From Caulobacter sp. FWC2 (GTDB lineage Bacteria > Pseudomonadota > Alphaproteobacteria > Caulobacterales > Caulobacteraceae), in assembly GCF_002742625.1 (NCBI RefSeq), contig NZ_PEBF01000001.1:2976001-3040000 (forward strand): a DNA stretch of 64,000 nt, written 5' to 3'. The translations under genes were made by a program, and so were the position numbers. Positions 28,795 through 38,073 of this stretch are shown piece by piece (positions within the stretch are counted from its first letter, which is position 1; the number at the start of each line of letters is the position of its first letter). Below the pieces are notes generated by a model that saw only the letters and a list, made by a program, of their open reading frames with translations, made no database searches and was not told the origin of the DNA.

Positions 28795-30081
28795 TTAGTT
28801 GTAGATCGGGAACCGAGCCGTCAAGGCCAGCACTTCCTCACGGACCTTGGCCTCGACCTCGGCATTGCCTTCCGGACCGTTGGCGGCGAGGCCGTTGACC
28901 ACTTCACCGATCAGTTCGCCCACGCGAGTGAACTCGGCTTCCTTGAAGCCGCGCGTGGTGCCCGCGGGCGTGCCCAGACGGATGCCCGAGGTGATCGTGA
29001 ACGGCGCGGTGTCGAACGGCACGCCGTTCTTGTTGCAGGTCATGTTGGCGCGCTCGAGGCTGTGCTCGGCGTCGCGGCCGGTCACGCCCTTGGGGCGCAG
29101 GTCCACCAGCATCAGGTGGCTGTCGGTGCCGCCCGAGACGATGTTGACGCCCGACTTGCCCAGCGCATCCGCCAGGGCCCTGGCGTTGGCGATGACCTGA
29201 GCGGCGTAGTCCTTGAAGGCCGGCTGCAGCGCTTCACCGAAGGCCACGGCCTTGGCGGCGATGACATGCTCCAGCGGACCGCCCTGCAGGCCCGGGAAGA
29301 CGGCCGAGTTGACCTTCTTGATGATCGCTTCGTCGTTGGTCAGCACCATGCCGCCGCGCGGACCGCGCAGGGTCTTGTGGGTGGTGGTGGTGACGACGTG
29401 GGCGTGCGGGATGGGGCTGGGGAACGCGCCGCCGGCCACCAGGCCGGCGAAGTGGGCCATGTCGACCATCAGATAGGCGCCGATGCTGTCGGCGATCTGG
29501 CGGAAGCGGGCGAAGTCGATCTCGCGGCTATAGGCGCTGCCGCCGGCGATGATCAGCTTGGGCTTCTCGCGCTCGGCCACCTCGGCGACATTGTCGTAGT
29601 CGATCAGCTGGTCCTGCTGACGCACGGTGTAGGACACCGGCTTGAACCACTTGCCCGATTGGTTGGCGGGGCTGCCATGCGTCAAATGGCCGCCGGCGGC
29701 CAGGTCCATGCCCAGGAAGCCGTCACCCGGCTGCAGCAGGGCCATGAACACCGCCTGATTGGCCTGCGAGCCCGAGTGCGGCTGGACGTTGGCGAAGCCG
29801 GCGCCGAACAGCTGCTTGGCGCGCTCGATCGCGATCGTCTCGATCTCGTCGACATATTCGCAGCCACCGTAGTAGCGCTTGCCGGGGTAACCCTCGGCGT
29901 ACTTGTTGGTCAGGATCGAGCCCTGGGCCTCCAGCACGGCCTTCGAGACGATGTTCTCGGACGCGATCAGCTCGATCTGGTTCTGCTGACGGTCCAGCTC
30001 ACGACCGATGCGGTCGAAGATGTCCTTGTCCGCGGTGGCGAGGTCCGCGCCGAAAAAGGCGCTGGTGTTGGCTTGGGTCAT
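28795..30081 (-). CDS. glyA: Serine hydroxymethyltransferase
   Basis: A 428-residue PLP enzyme converting serine and tetrahydrofolate to glycine and 5,10-methylene-THF. The Schiff-base lysine is in [16 protein letters not shown]; other markers are [34 protein letters not shown] and [14 protein letters not shown]. It is the first gene of a minus-strand group with nrdR, divergent from mucR. Confidence 0.97.
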   Translation of the reverse strand: MTQANTSAFFGADLATADKDIFDRIGRELDRQQNQIELIASENIVSKAVLEAQGSILTNKYAEGYPGKRYYGGCEYVDEIETIAIERAKQLFGAGFANVQPHSGSQANQAVFMALLQPGDGFLGMDLAAGGHLTHGSPANQSGKWFKPVSYTVRQQDQLIDYDNVAEVAEREKPKLIIAGGSAYSREIDFARFRQIADSIGAYLMVDMAHFAGLVAGGAFPSPIPHAHVVTTTTHKTLRGPRGGMVLTNDEAIIKKVNSAVFPGLQGGPLEHVIAAKAVAFGEALQPAFKDYAAQVIANARALADALGKSGVNIVSGGTDSHLMLVDLRPKGVTGRDAEHSLERANMTCNKNGVPFDTAPFTITSGIRLGTPAGTTRGFKEAEFTRVGELIGEVVNGLAANGPEGNAEVEAKVREEVLALTARFPIYN

Positions 30082-30245
30082 TTCGCTCTCCGGGCGTTTG
30101 GGGGAGTCGGCAGAGGCGCCCTCTTTAACGGGATAGGCGCGGCGATCAATCTCGGAACCACATGTCGCGTTTCGCGTTGCCGTCCTGCAGGGCGGTGCTC
30201 ACCCCCCGCGAAGTTCAAGCGACAACAACGGTAATGGGGTATCTC

Positions 30246-30689
30246 ATGGCGTCTCAGGGCGGCGGCACGGACACGGCGAACGACAATGACGTCGATATCC
30301 TGGGGCTCAGCGCCGAGATCGTGGCGGCTTATGTCGGTCAGAACACAGTCTCTCAGACGGCCATTCCGGACCTGATCCGTACGGTCCATCAAGCGCTCGC
30401 CTCGCTCAATAATGGCGGCGAGCCCCCGCAAACCGTCGAAAAGGCCAAGCCGGCGGTGCCGGTGAGCCGCTCCGTGCAGCACGACTACATCGTGTGCCTG
30501 GAGGACGGGAAGAAGCTCAAGATGCTGAAGCGCTATCTGCGTTCGCACTACGACATCAGTCCCGAGGAATACCGTCGCAAGTGGGGCCTGCCGCCCGACT
30601 ATCCGATGGTGGCGCCGGCCTATGCGGCCCGGCGCTCGGACTTCGCCAAGAAGATCGGCTTGGGCAAGGGCGTGCGACGCGGCAGCTAG
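30246..30689 (+). CDS. mucR: MucR/Ros family zinc-finger transcriptional regulator
   Basis: A 147-residue MucR-type regulator. The N-terminal part (LGLSAEIVAAYVGQNTVSQTAIPDLI) is the conserved oligomerisation segment; the C-terminal half holds the prokaryotic zinc-finger domain (HDYIVCLEDGKKLKMLKRYLRSHYDISPEEYRRKWGLP...YPMVAPAYAARRS), with Cys, two His and Asp candidates as ligands. Caulobacter has MucR1 and MucR2, which silence S-phase/CtrA-dependent genes; the position next to hemA fits MucR2 from memory of that genome. The start ATG 30246 has GGGG six bases upstream; ATG 30234 is an alternative. Confidence 0.93.
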   Translation: MASQGGGTDTANDNDVDILGLSAEIVAAYVGQNTVSQTAIPDLIRTVHQALASLNNGGEPPQTVEKAKPAVPVSRSVQHDYIVCLEDGKKLKMLKRYLRSHYDISPEEYRRKWGLPPDYPMVAPAYAARRSDFAKKIGLGKGVRRGS

Positions 30690-30714
30690 ACGCCCCCCAC
30701 CCTCCAGCCACGCG

Positions 30715-30745
30715 AACGCCGCCGGGCTCCGGCGGCGTTCTTCTT
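30715..30745 (+). terminator. Rho-independent terminator of mucR
   Basis: An 11-bp stem AACGCCGCCGG / CCGGCGGCGTT with a 3-base loop, then TTCTTCTTTTT-like run (CTTCTTTTT). It is 26 bp past the mucR stop, between convergent mucR and hemA. Confidence 0.9.
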
Positions 30746-30791
30746 TTTGGCGATGAGCGGTTTGGTCGAAGTTGAAGGTGCGTCTTTTCCT

Positions 30792-32018
30792 TTAGGCTGC
30801 GTGGCCGCCCATGCGGGCGACATTGCAGTGGGCCCACAGCTTTTCCATCGCCGCGACCAGCTTGCGCATCATGTCGTCGGTGTGGAACGGGGTCGGGGTG
30901 AAGCGCAGGCGCTCGGTGCCGCGCGGCACGGTCGGATAGTTGATCGGCTGCACATAGACGCCGTGATCGGCCAGCAGCATGTCGCTGATCAGCTTGGTGT
31001 GGACCGGATCGCCGACCAGCACCGGCACGATGTGGCTGTCGTTTTCCATGACCGGCAGACCGGCGGCCTTGAACATGGCCTTCAGGGTCTTGGCGCGTTC
31101 CTGGTGGATCTCGCGCACTTCCGGATGTTGCTTCAGCCAGCGGACACTGGCCAGGGCGCCGGCCACCAGGGCGGGCGGCAGCGATGTGGTGAAGATGAAG
31201 CCAGCGGCCATCAGGCGGATGGCGTCGATCACTTCGGCGTCGCCGGTGATGTAGCCGCCCATGACGCCGAACGCCTTGCCCAGCGTGCCTTCGATGACGT
31301 CGATCTCGCCCATCAGGCCTTCGCGCTCGGCGACGCCGCCGCCGCGCGGGCCGTACATGCCGACCGCGTGGACCTCGTCCAGATAGGTCATGGCGCCGTA
31401 CTTCTTGGCGAGCGCCGCCGTCGCGCGGATGTCGGCGATGTCGCCGTCCATCGAATAGACGCTCTCGAACGCGACCATCTTGGGCGCGTCGGCCGGGGCG
31501 GCCGCCAGCAGCTCTTCAAGATGCGCCAGGTCGTTGTGGCGGAACACCTTGCGCGGACCACCGCCGTTGCGGATGCCGGCGATCATCGAGGCGTGGTTCA
31601 GTTCGTCCGAGAAGATGATCAGGCCGGGCAGGATCTTCTGCACCACCGACAGGCTGGCCTCGTTCGAGACATAGCCCGAGGTGAACAGCAGCGCGCCTTC
31701 CTTGCCGTGCAGGTCCGCCAGCTCCTGCTCCAGCAGGACGTGGTCGTGGTTGGTGCCCGAGATGTTGCGGGTGCCGCCCGAGCCCGAGCCGTGCGCGTCG
31801 ACGGCGGCCTTCATGGCGTCCATGACGACGGGGTTCTGGCCCTGGCCGAGATAGTCGTTGCTGCACCAGACCACGACTTCGCGTTCCGAGCCGTCCTGGC
31901 GGGTCCAGGTGGCGCGCGGGAACTGCCCACGCTGTCGCTTCAGGTCGGCGAAGACCCGGTATCGGCCCTCTTCGCGGATCTGGTCGACGGCGCTGCGGAA
32001 CGCGGCTTTGTAGTCCAT
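30792..32018 (-). CDS. hemA: 5-aminolevulinate synthase
   Basis: A 408-residue PLP enzyme that condenses glycine and succinyl-CoA to 5-aminolevulinate, the C4 route to heme typical of alphaproteobacteria. Lys248 in [15 protein letters not shown] is the PLP lysine; [27 protein letters not shown] and YLDEVHAVG are class markers. hemB is in the same window (39631-40632). A perfect 7-bp inverted repeat lies about 50-70 bp upstream. Confidence 0.97.
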   Translation of the reverse strand: MDYKAAFRSAVDQIREEGRYRVFADLKRQRGQFPRATWTRQDGSEREVVVWCSNDYLGQGQNPVVMDAMKAAVDAHGSGSGGTRNISGTNHDHVLLEQELADLHGKEGALLFTSGYVSNEASLSVVQKILPGLIIFSDELNHASMIAGIRNGGGPRKVFRHNDLAHLEELLAAAPADAPKMVAFESVYSMDGDIADIRATAALAKKYGAMTYLDEVHAVGMYGPRGGGVAEREGLMGEIDVIEGTLGKAFGVMGGYITGDAEVIDAIRLMAAGFIFTTSLPPALVAGALASVRWLKQHPEVREIHQERAKTLKAMFKAAGLPVMENDSHIVPVLVGDPVHTKLISDMLLADHGVYVQPINYPTVPRGTERLRFTPTPFHTDDMMRKLVAAMEKLWAHCNVARMGGHAA

Positions 32019-32067
32019 TTCGGCCTCTAAACCTTCCGGCCAGATGGTCCGGAGGTCCCCTTATTCA

Positions 32068-32087
32068 TGGTGCGGTTTTTCGCACCA
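32068..32087. promoter_or_regulatory. Inverted repeat upstream of hemA (possible operator)
   Basis: TGGTGCG / CGCACCA form a perfect 7-bp inverted repeat with a 6-base spacer, 50-69 bp before the hemA start codon. The 20-bp size with two facing half-sites suits a dimeric repressor or activator. The plus strand has a T-run inside the loop, not after the stem, so it is not a normal terminator. No known regulator consensus is recognised. Confidence 0.4.
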
Positions 32088-32196
32088 AGCGCCAGCAGTG
32101 TCTATCTAAGGACGTTTACCTAGCAAATTGAATTGCGCGATTGGCCGCATCGACTTCGTCAATGGACACTCTCGCGGACGCGGCGTCTTGGACGAT

Positions 32197-33093
32197 TCAC
32201 GTAAGCTGCGCCAGCTTTCCGCGCAGCAACTCGATGATGGCCGAGAAGTCCTTGCCGCCGAAACCATTGCCGTCGAACAGCGCGTAGAGGGCCTCGGCCT
32301 GCGCGCCCATTGGCGTGCTGGCGCCGGCCTTGGCGGCCGCTTCCTGCGACAGCTTCAAGTCCTTCAGCATCATGGCGGTGGCGAAACCGCCCTCGTAGTG
32401 GCGGTCGGCCGGGGTCTGCGGACCGACGCCCGGGACCGGACAATAGCTGGTCACCGACCAGCACTGGCCCGAGGACTTGCTGGCGATCTCGAAGAAGCGA
32501 TCGGCGGCCAAACCCAGCTTGTCGGCCAGGACGAAGGCCTCGCAGGTCCCCAGCATCGAGACGCCCAGCAGCATGTTGTTGCAGATCTTGGCCGCCTGCC
32601 CCGCCCCATGGTCGCCAGCGTGGATGGTCACGCGCGACATCGGGTCCAGCGCCGCCTCGATGATCGGGAAGTCCACGGCCGCGCAGCCCACCATGAAAGC
32701 CAGGCTCCCGGCCTCGGCGGCCATGACGCCGCCCGACACCGGCGCGTCGGCGAAGCGGAAACCGGCCTCGGCCGCCTGCGCGGCCACGACGCGGGCGCTT
32801 TCGACGTCGATGGTCGAGCAGTCGATCAGCAGGGCCGACTTTGGCGCGCTCTTCAGGATCTGGTCGCCGTAGACCGAGCGGACATGCGGACCGGCCGGCA
32901 GCATGGTGATCACCACCTCGGCGTCCGCCACGGCCTCGGACACGGAGGCCGCCGCCTGGCAGCCAGCCGCCACCGCCCGCTCGACCGCCGCCGCCGACAG
33001 ATCGAAGGCGCGAACCGTGTGGCCGGCCCTGGCCTGATTGGCGGCCATGCCGCCGCCCATGTTGCCCAGGCCGATGAAGGCGATGCGGGTCAT
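32197..33093 (-). CDS. mmsB: 3-hydroxyisobutyrate dehydrogenase
   Basis: A 298-residue beta-hydroxyacid dehydrogenase oxidising 3-hydroxyisobutyrate to methylmalonate semialdehyde in valine breakdown. The NAD loop is FIGLGNMGGGMAANQARAGH, the substrate site DAPVSGGVMAAEAGSLAFMVG, and the catalytic Lys lies in GHGAGQAAKICNNMLLG-like sequence (DHGAGQAAKICNN). It is the last member of a valine-degradation set, 76 bp after the lipoprotein methyltransferase gene. Confidence 0.93.
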   Translation of the reverse strand: MTRIAFIGLGNMGGGMAANQARAGHTVRAFDLSAAAVERAVAAGCQAAASVSEAVADAEVVITMLPAGPHVRSVYGDQILKSAPKSALLIDCSTIDVESARVVAAQAAEAGFRFADAPVSGGVMAAEAGSLAFMVGCAAVDFPIIEAALDPMSRVTIHAGDHGAGQAAKICNNMLLGVSMLGTCEAFVLADKLGLAADRFFEIASKSSGQCWSVTSYCPVPGVGPQTPADRHYEGGFATAMMLKDLKLSQEAAAKAGASTPMGAQAEALYALFDGNGFGGKDFSAIIELLRGKLAQLT

Positions 33094-33169
33094 TGTAGAG
33101 CTCCCTGAAAATGCGAACCGCGCCTCATGGGCGCGGCTCTTATCGTTGAGTATCGAGACGCCCTTGGGC

Positions 33170-33973
33170 TCAGCGCGCCGTGGCCGGCTTGCGGAACTTG
33201 TAGACGAACTGGTCGGTCTTGCCGCGGATCGACGGGTCGAAGACGTTGACCTTGCGGGTGTCGCCCGGATCCTTCAGCACGCGGCTCTCGCCCTCGAAGA
33301 CGAAGCCGGCGGCCGTGACCTCGGACCTGACCACCGCTGAGTCGATGCGGTGCAGGGTCTCGGTGTCACGCAGGCCCGAGCCGGCCTCGGCCGAGTGGTC
33401 GATGACCAGGAACACGCCGCCCGGCTTCAGGGCCTTGAAGATCTGGCGGTTCACGACCGACAGGTCGGCCGGGCCCATGAACTTGTCGTGCATGTCGTGA
33501 TAGTTCTGGGCGGTGAACACCAGATCCAGCTTCTCCGGCGCGGAGAAGTTAGGCAGCGTGTTCAGGATCACCTTCACGTTCGAGTAGGCCGGATCGCGGG
33601 CGATGGCGTTCACAGCCGGTTCGCGCTTGGCCAGCTTGGTCAGCTCGTCCGGCACATAGGCGTAAACCACGCCCCTGGGGCCGACCGACTTGGCCAGGAT
33701 ACGGGTGAAGTAGCCACCACCCGGAATCAGGTCGGCGACCTTCGCGCCCGGCCGCACGCCGGCGAAGGTCAGGACCGCGCCCGGATGGCGGTTCTCGTCT
33801 CGGACCATATCGGCGGCCGGACGCGACGGATCGCTGAGCGCGGCGGCGATGTTCGGCGAGATGGCCGCGGCCACCGGGCCCGAAGGCGGCGGGGGCGGAG
33901 GTGCCATCATCGGCTGGGTGGCGCAGGCCGCGAGGCCCAGCACGGCGACGAGACTGAGAAGCGGCTTACGCAT
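33170..33973 (-). CDS. Predicted lipoprotein with SAM-methyltransferase-like domain
   Basis: A 267-residue protein. A signal peptide with lipobox LAAC (Cys about 17) is followed by a Pro-rich linker (MMAPPPPPPSG) and a Rossmann-like methyltransferase domain: ADLIPGGGYFTRILAKSVGP (SAM loop, with PGGG in place of GCGTG), LDLVFTAQNYHDMHD, and LKPGGVFLVIDHSA. This matches the COG4798-like 'predicted methyltransferases' that carry signals. SAM in the periplasm is not expected, so true methylation is doubtful. It sits inside the valine gene group, 56 bp after the hydrolase gene. Confidence 0.82.
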   Translation of the reverse strand: MRKPLLSLVAVLGLAACATQPMMAPPPPPPSGPVAAAISPNIAAALSDPSRPAADMVRDENRHPGAVLTFAGVRPGAKVADLIPGGGYFTRILAKSVGPRGVVYAYVPDELTKLAKREPAVNAIARDPAYSNVKVILNTLPNFSAPEKLDLVFTAQNYHDMHDKFMGPADLSVVNRQIFKALKPGGVFLVIDHSAEAGSGLRDTETLHRIDSAVVRSEVTAAGFVFEGESRVLKDPGDTRKVNVFDPSIRGKTDQFVYKFRKPATAR

Positions 33974-34029
33974 GGCAATCCTTCCGAACCGACGTGTTCT
34001 TGTTGTGCGACCCTAGCCTAGCGTGACGG

Positions 34030-35082
34030 CTACGTCAGCGGCCTCCATTCCTCGCCGCGGGGAAGCGGAGCGAAAATCTCATCGAGCATGGCGTCCGTGA
34101 CGCCCTCAAGGGTCGCGGGGTTCCACTTCGGGGCGCTGTCCTTGTCGACGATCACGGCCCGGACGCCCTCGATGAAGTCGTGCTTCATCACCACCCGAGA
34201 GCCGATCCGGTATTCCATGACCATGTTGTCGGCGAAGTCGGTCATGGCCGCGCCGCGCTTCAATTGCTCGAAGGCGACCTTCAGCGTCTGGGGCGACTTG
34301 GTCTTCATGACCTCGAGTTGGGCCTTGCCCCAGTCGCTGGAGTCGAGGGTCAGGAATTCGACGATCTGCTCGACGCTCTCGCCGACGAACAGGCGGTTGA
34401 GGTCCTGCTCGAAGCCCAGCAACGCGGCCTTGCCGGCGTCTGCGCGGTATTTCTTGAGGATATCTTCGATGCGGCGCGGGTCGGCGATGATCGCCTTCTT
34501 CAGCCCCGCGACGGCGCCGAACTCGACGAAGTGGGTGGCGATACCCAGGCGCATGCAGTCCGCGCCCTTGATCCGAGCGCCGGTGAGGGCCAGCCACAGC
34601 CCCGCCTTGCCCGGCAGGCGCGGCAGGTACCAGCCGCCGCCGACGTCCGGGAACAGGCCTATGCCGGTCTCGGGCATGGCGAAGGTGGTCCGCTCCGTGG
34701 CGATCCGGATGTGGGCCGGCATCGAGATCCCGACGCCCCCGCCCATGACGATGCCGTCCATCACCGCCACGACGGGCGTGTCATAGGTGAACAGCAGGTG
34801 GTTCAGCTGGTACTCGGTGTGAAAGAACCGCCTGGCCTCGACGCCATCCTTGGCCCCACTGTCGGCCAGCATGCGGATGTCGCCGCCGGCGCAAAAGCCC
34901 CGCTCGCCCGTATGGTCGATCAGGACCATGTAGACCTCGGGGTCTTCCTGCCAGTCCAGCAGCGCGCCGATCATGGTCTCGCACATGCCGAGCGTCAGGG
35001 CGTGCAAGGCCTTGGGACGATTGAGCGTGATGCGGCCGACGTTCTTCTCGACGCGGATGAGGACTTCAGGTTCGTCGGTCAT
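34030..35082 (-). CDS. 3-hydroxyisobutyryl-CoA hydrolase (enoyl-CoA hydratase fold)
   Basis: A 350-residue crotonase-superfamily protein. Oxyanion-hole motifs are GFCAGGDIRML and VMDGIVMGGGVGISM; MPETGIGLFPDVGGGWYLPRL carries the Glu and Asp typical of HIBCH rather than of plain hydratases, and the extra C-terminal 100 residues (SSDWGKAQLEVMKTKSP..., MEYRIGSRVVMKHDFIEGVRAVIVDKD) fit the hydrolase family. It releases 3-hydroxyisobutyrate from its CoA ester in valine degradation, giving the substrate of mmsB. It begins 9 bp after the phosphatase gene. Confidence 0.9.
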   Translation of the reverse strand: MTDEPEVLIRVEKNVGRITLNRPKALHALTLGMCETMIGALLDWQEDPEVYMVLIDHTGERGFCAGGDIRMLADSGAKDGVEARRFFHTEYQLNHLLFTYDTPVVAVMDGIVMGGGVGISMPAHIRIATERTTFAMPETGIGLFPDVGGGWYLPRLPGKAGLWLALTGARIKGADCMRLGIATHFVEFGAVAGLKKAIIADPRRIEDILKKYRADAGKAALLGFEQDLNRLFVGESVEQIVEFLTLDSSDWGKAQLEVMKTKSPQTLKVAFEQLKRGAAMTDFADNMVMEYRIGSRVVMKHDFIEGVRAVIVDKDSAPKWNPATLEGVTDAMLDEIFAPLPRGEEWRPLT

Positions 35083-35091
35083 CGATAGGTC

Positions 35092-35691
35092 CTAGACGGG
35101 TTCTTCGATCGGCGCGCAGTCGAAGCGGTCGACCTGGCCGGCCATCAGGCGATAGACGGCGTCCTGCGGGATGTCCTGGCGCAGCGTGTGGTCTCGCGAC
35201 AGTCCGGCATAGGCGCCGCGCAGCAGCCGGCCGGCGACGCCGTGGCTGACCACGATCAGTCGGCGCTCGGGCTCGGCCGCCTGCTCGGCAAGCCAATGGG
35301 TGATGCGGGCCATCATGGTCTCGTAGGTCTCGCCGCCCGGCGCGTGGAAGCCCCAGGCGTCGTCGCCGCGCAGATGCGGGTTTTCGCCCCTCACCTCCTC
35401 GCGCAGCCGGTTGGACCATTCGCCGACGTCGATCTCGACCAGGCGTTCGTCGGTCGCGACCGGCAGGCCCAGGCGCGCGCCGATGATCTCGGCCGTGTCC
35501 CGCGCCCGGCGCAACGGGCTGGCGACGATGCGCCAATCCGCGGGCGGGTCGCGGCGGACGAGGTCGAACAGCAGGTCGCTCATGGCGCGCGCCTGGGCGT
35601 GGCCCAGCGGCGTCAGGTCCGACTCCGACCGCCCCTGCAGGCGGCCTTCGCGATTGTGGAAGGTCTCACCATGGCGGCAGAGATAGATCAT
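35092..35691 (-). CDS. Histidine phosphatase family protein
   Basis: A 199-residue phosphoglycerate-mutase-like phosphatase. The catalytic LCRHGETFHNREGRLQG (His at about 7) opens the protein; further markers are ASPLRRARDTAEII, GEWSNRL and IVVSHGVAGRLLRG (second His). Substrate unknown. Its start overlaps the stop of the 120-residue gene by four bases, and the HIBCH gene follows after 9 bp. Confidence 0.93.
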   Translation of the reverse strand: MIYLCRHGETFHNREGRLQGRSESDLTPLGHAQARAMSDLLFDLVRRDPPADWRIVASPLRRARDTAEIIGARLGLPVATDERLVEIDVGEWSNRLREEVRGENPHLRGDDAWGFHAPGGETYETMMARITHWLAEQAAEPERRLIVVSHGVAGRLLRGAYAGLSRDHTLRQDIPQDAVYRLMAGQVDRFDCAPIEEPV

Positions 35692-36050
35692 TTGGCCTCG
35701 AAACGCGCTTTCCGCTCGGCGACTACATCAGCCACAGCCGACAACATCGGCAATCCCAGATCATCGTTCAGGTCGAACCAATAGACGGGATTCTTGGAGA
35801 CGATGAGTTCGGAACCGACCATACAAAACGCGAGGAATAAGGCTTGCGCGGAATCTTCGCCGCCGATCCGCCGGATTCGCACGCGGCCATCGGGCCACGT
35901 CGTCTGCACGGGGCACTCCCAGCCCACCTCCATCGGCTGCGGCTGAAGCCAGCGGATAAACAGCGGGCGCGGCTCGCCATCCATGACGATCCAGTAGGTT
36001 CGCTCGCAGGCGACGCCTTCGGCCAGCGGGACCTGAAGCGCGTCGCTCAC
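35688..36050 (-). CDS. Uncharacterised 120-residue protein
   Basis: A soluble protein with CERTYWIVMDGEPRPLFIRWLQPQP, then VGWECPVQTTWPDGRVRIRRIGGEDSAQALFLAFCMVGSELI and a C-terminal LGLPMLSAVADVVAERKARF. It is beta-rich with a conserved-looking Trp/Cys segment. Proteins of this look are annotated as small DUF (possibly DUF6968) proteins; I do not recognise a function. Four-base overlaps on both sides tie it to the acyl-CoA dehydrogenase and the phosphatase. Confidence 0.72.
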   Translation of the reverse strand: MSDALQVPLAEGVACERTYWIVMDGEPRPLFIRWLQPQPMEVGWECPVQTTWPDGRVRIRRIGGEDSAQALFLAFCMVGSELIVSKNPVYWFDLNDDLGLPMLSAVADVVAERKARFEAK

Positions 36051-37186
36051 TGCCGAAACATCTCGCGGGCGATGATGACGCGCATGATCTCGTTGGTCCC
36101 TTCCAGGATCTGGTGCACCCGCAGGTCGCGGACGATGCGCTCCAGCGGATAGTCCTGGAGGTAGCCGTAGCCGCCGTGCAGCTGCAAGGCGTCATTGGCC
36201 ACCTGGAAACCGGCGTCGGTGGCGAAGCGCTTGGCCATGGCGCACAGCTTGGTCGCCTCGGGATGCTTGTTGTCCAGGGCGTGGGCGGCGCGGCGCACCA
36301 TCAGGCGGGCGGCCTCCAATTCCGTGGCCATGTCGGCCAGCTTGAACTGCAGGGCCTGGAAGTCCTTCAAGGCTTTGCCGAACTGGTTGCGGGTTTCCAT
36401 GTAGGCCTTGGCCGTGTCGAGGGCGAATTGCGCGCCGCCCAGCGAGCACGAGGCGATGTTCAGGCGTCCGCCGTCCAGGCCCATCATGGCGAAGCGGAAG
36501 CCCTCGCCTTCCTGGCCGATGCGGTTCTCGATCGGCACGCGGCAATTGTCGAAATTCACCTGCGCCGTCGGCTGGGCGTTCCAGCCCATCTTGCGCTCAT
36601 TGGCCCCGAAGCTGAGCCCGTCCGTCCCCTTCTCGACCACGAAGGCCGAGACGCCCTTGGCGCCGTCGCCGCCCGTGCGGGCCATGACGACATAGACGTC
36701 CGAGACACCGCCGCCCGAGATGAAGGCCTTGCCGCCATTCAGCACATAGTTGTCGCCGTCCAGCTTGGCGCTGGTGCGCATATTGGCCGCGTCCGAGCCC
36801 GAGCCCGGCTCGGTCAGGCAGTAGCTGGCGATCAGCTCCATGGTCGTAAGGCGCGGCAGGTAGCGCTGACGCAGATCGTCCGAGCCGAAGCGGTCGATCA
36901 TCCACGACGCCATGTTGTGGATGGTCAGATAGGCGGCAGTCGGGACGTCGCCGTAGCTAAGCGCCTCGAAAATGATCGAGGCGTCCAGGCGCGACAGGCC
37001 GCTGCCTCCGACATCTTCGTTCACATAGATGCCGGCGAAGCCCAGCGCGGCGGCCTGGCGCAGGGTCTCGACGGGGAAGTGCTTCTTCTCGTCCCACTCA
37101 GCCGAGAACGGGGCAAGCTGTCCCTCGGCGAAGGCGAGAGCAGCCTCCTGGATTGCGACTTGATCTTCGTTCAGAGCGAAATCCAT
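36047..37186 (-). CDS. Acyl-CoA dehydrogenase, isobutyryl-CoA type
   Basis: A 379-residue flavoprotein. Features are AYLTIHNMASWMIDRFG, YCLTEPGSGSDAANMRT and the end LHGGYGYLQDYPLERIVRDLRVHQ then ILEGTNEIMR, with catalytic Glu362 at the C-terminal position used by ACAD8/short-chain members. Context with HIBCH and mmsB supports isobutyryl-CoA dehydrogenase. It passes electrons to ETF and on to ETF-QO (55695-57368). The start ATG 37184-37186 follows a strong GGGAGGAAG. It is first in the operon. Confidence 0.92.
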   Translation of the reverse strand: MDFALNEDQVAIQEAALAFAEGQLAPFSAEWDEKKHFPVETLRQAAALGFAGIYVNEDVGGSGLSRLDASIIFEALSYGDVPTAAYLTIHNMASWMIDRFGSDDLRQRYLPRLTTMELIASYCLTEPGSGSDAANMRTSAKLDGDNYVLNGGKAFISGGGVSDVYVVMARTGGDGAKGVSAFVVEKGTDGLSFGANERKMGWNAQPTAQVNFDNCRVPIENRIGQEGEGFRFAMMGLDGGRLNIASCSLGGAQFALDTAKAYMETRNQFGKALKDFQALQFKLADMATELEAARLMVRRAAHALDNKHPEATKLCAMAKRFATDAGFQVANDALQLHGGYGYLQDYPLERIVRDLRVHQILEGTNEIMRVIIAREMFRQ

Positions 37187-37468
37187 GCGCACTTCCTCCC
37201 GTTCGGGGCAGAACAACCCCGCCCCTATCGGGGCTTTCTTGCCGGCTGACGTGCCGCGCGGCGGCCCGCCTGTCAATCGCGCGAGGCCTCGATGTCAGGT
37301 CGCCCATACACGTTTCGATCCGCGAGCGGACGGTGTGACCTGAAATCCTCCGTTACACGGTGTGAATCGGCAAAGGCGCCACACCCACTTGATAACCATG
37401 GTCATTCGCTCCAAATGCCGTGTCACGGGGATGGCGTCCTCCAACTCTTTTTTACTGCTCAGAACACA

Positions 37469-37933
37469 ATGCGTTTCGTGAAACTTGCACTGGCCGCTCT
37501 CGTGGCTGCCCTGGGGATGGCTGCGGTCTCGGCTCCCGCCTATGCGGCCGAGGGCGGCGACGTCGCGCGCAGTTACGGCGTGTGGCGCAATCCGCACAAC
37601 ACCGTGCACCTGGAAATCAAGGACTGCGGCCCCAGCACCTGTGGCGTCGTGGTGTGGGCCAGCGCCAAGGCCGAGGCCGACGCGCGAAAGGCTGGCGCAG
37701 ACACCCTGATCGGCAAGCAACTGCTGCGCGACTTTGAAAGCCAGCGCGACGGTTCGCTGAAGGGCCGCGTCTGGGTTCCGACCTTGAAGGTCACCCTGGT
37801 GGGGTCGGCCGACATCATCGACCCGAGGACCATGCGCGCCAAGGGCTGCGTGATCGGCAACTTCCTGTGCAAGTCGCAGCTGTGGACCCGCATCGACGGC
37901 CCGGCGATGCTGGCCTCGCGCGCCGCGCCCTGA
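37469..37933 (+). CDS. DUF2147 family exported protein
   Basis: A 154-residue protein with a signal peptide (MRFVKLALAALVAALGMAAVSAPAYA) and a DUF2147 domain: YGVWRNPHNTVHLEIKDCGPSTCGVVVWAS, LIGKQLLRDF and WVPTLKVTLVGSADIIDP then KGCVIGNFLCKSQLWTR. The two Cys pairs may form disulfides. The family is periplasmic and of unknown function. The ATG at 37469 is used because upstream frame is unlike a signal peptide. It is divergent from the valine operon across 282 bp. Confidence 0.85.
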   Translation: MRFVKLALAALVAALGMAAVSAPAYAAEGGDVARSYGVWRNPHNTVHLEIKDCGPSTCGVVVWASAKAEADARKAGADTLIGKQLLRDFESQRDGSLKGRVWVPTLKVTLVGSADIIDPRTMRAKGCVIGNFLCKSQLWTRIDGPAMLASRAAP

Positions 37934-38073
37934 TCTCTCATCCCACCGCGCGCATAACACCCTTGATTCAGCGCAAAGGGCGCGCGAACACTCTAAGTGT
38001 ACGTTGATAACCCAGGCGTCCGAAGAGACGCCGGGCAACTTGGCCGCCTGTCGGCCAGCACGGGAGGAACGGC

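Noticed and set aside
30162..30245. Longer start for mucR at 30162
   Set aside because: The extra 28 residues are not MucR-like and no ribosome-binding site precedes it.
37988..38000. ACACT-CTA-AGTGT inverted repeat before the flavin monooxygenase gene
   Set aside because: Only 5-bp arms with no extension; expected by chance in a 140-bp region.
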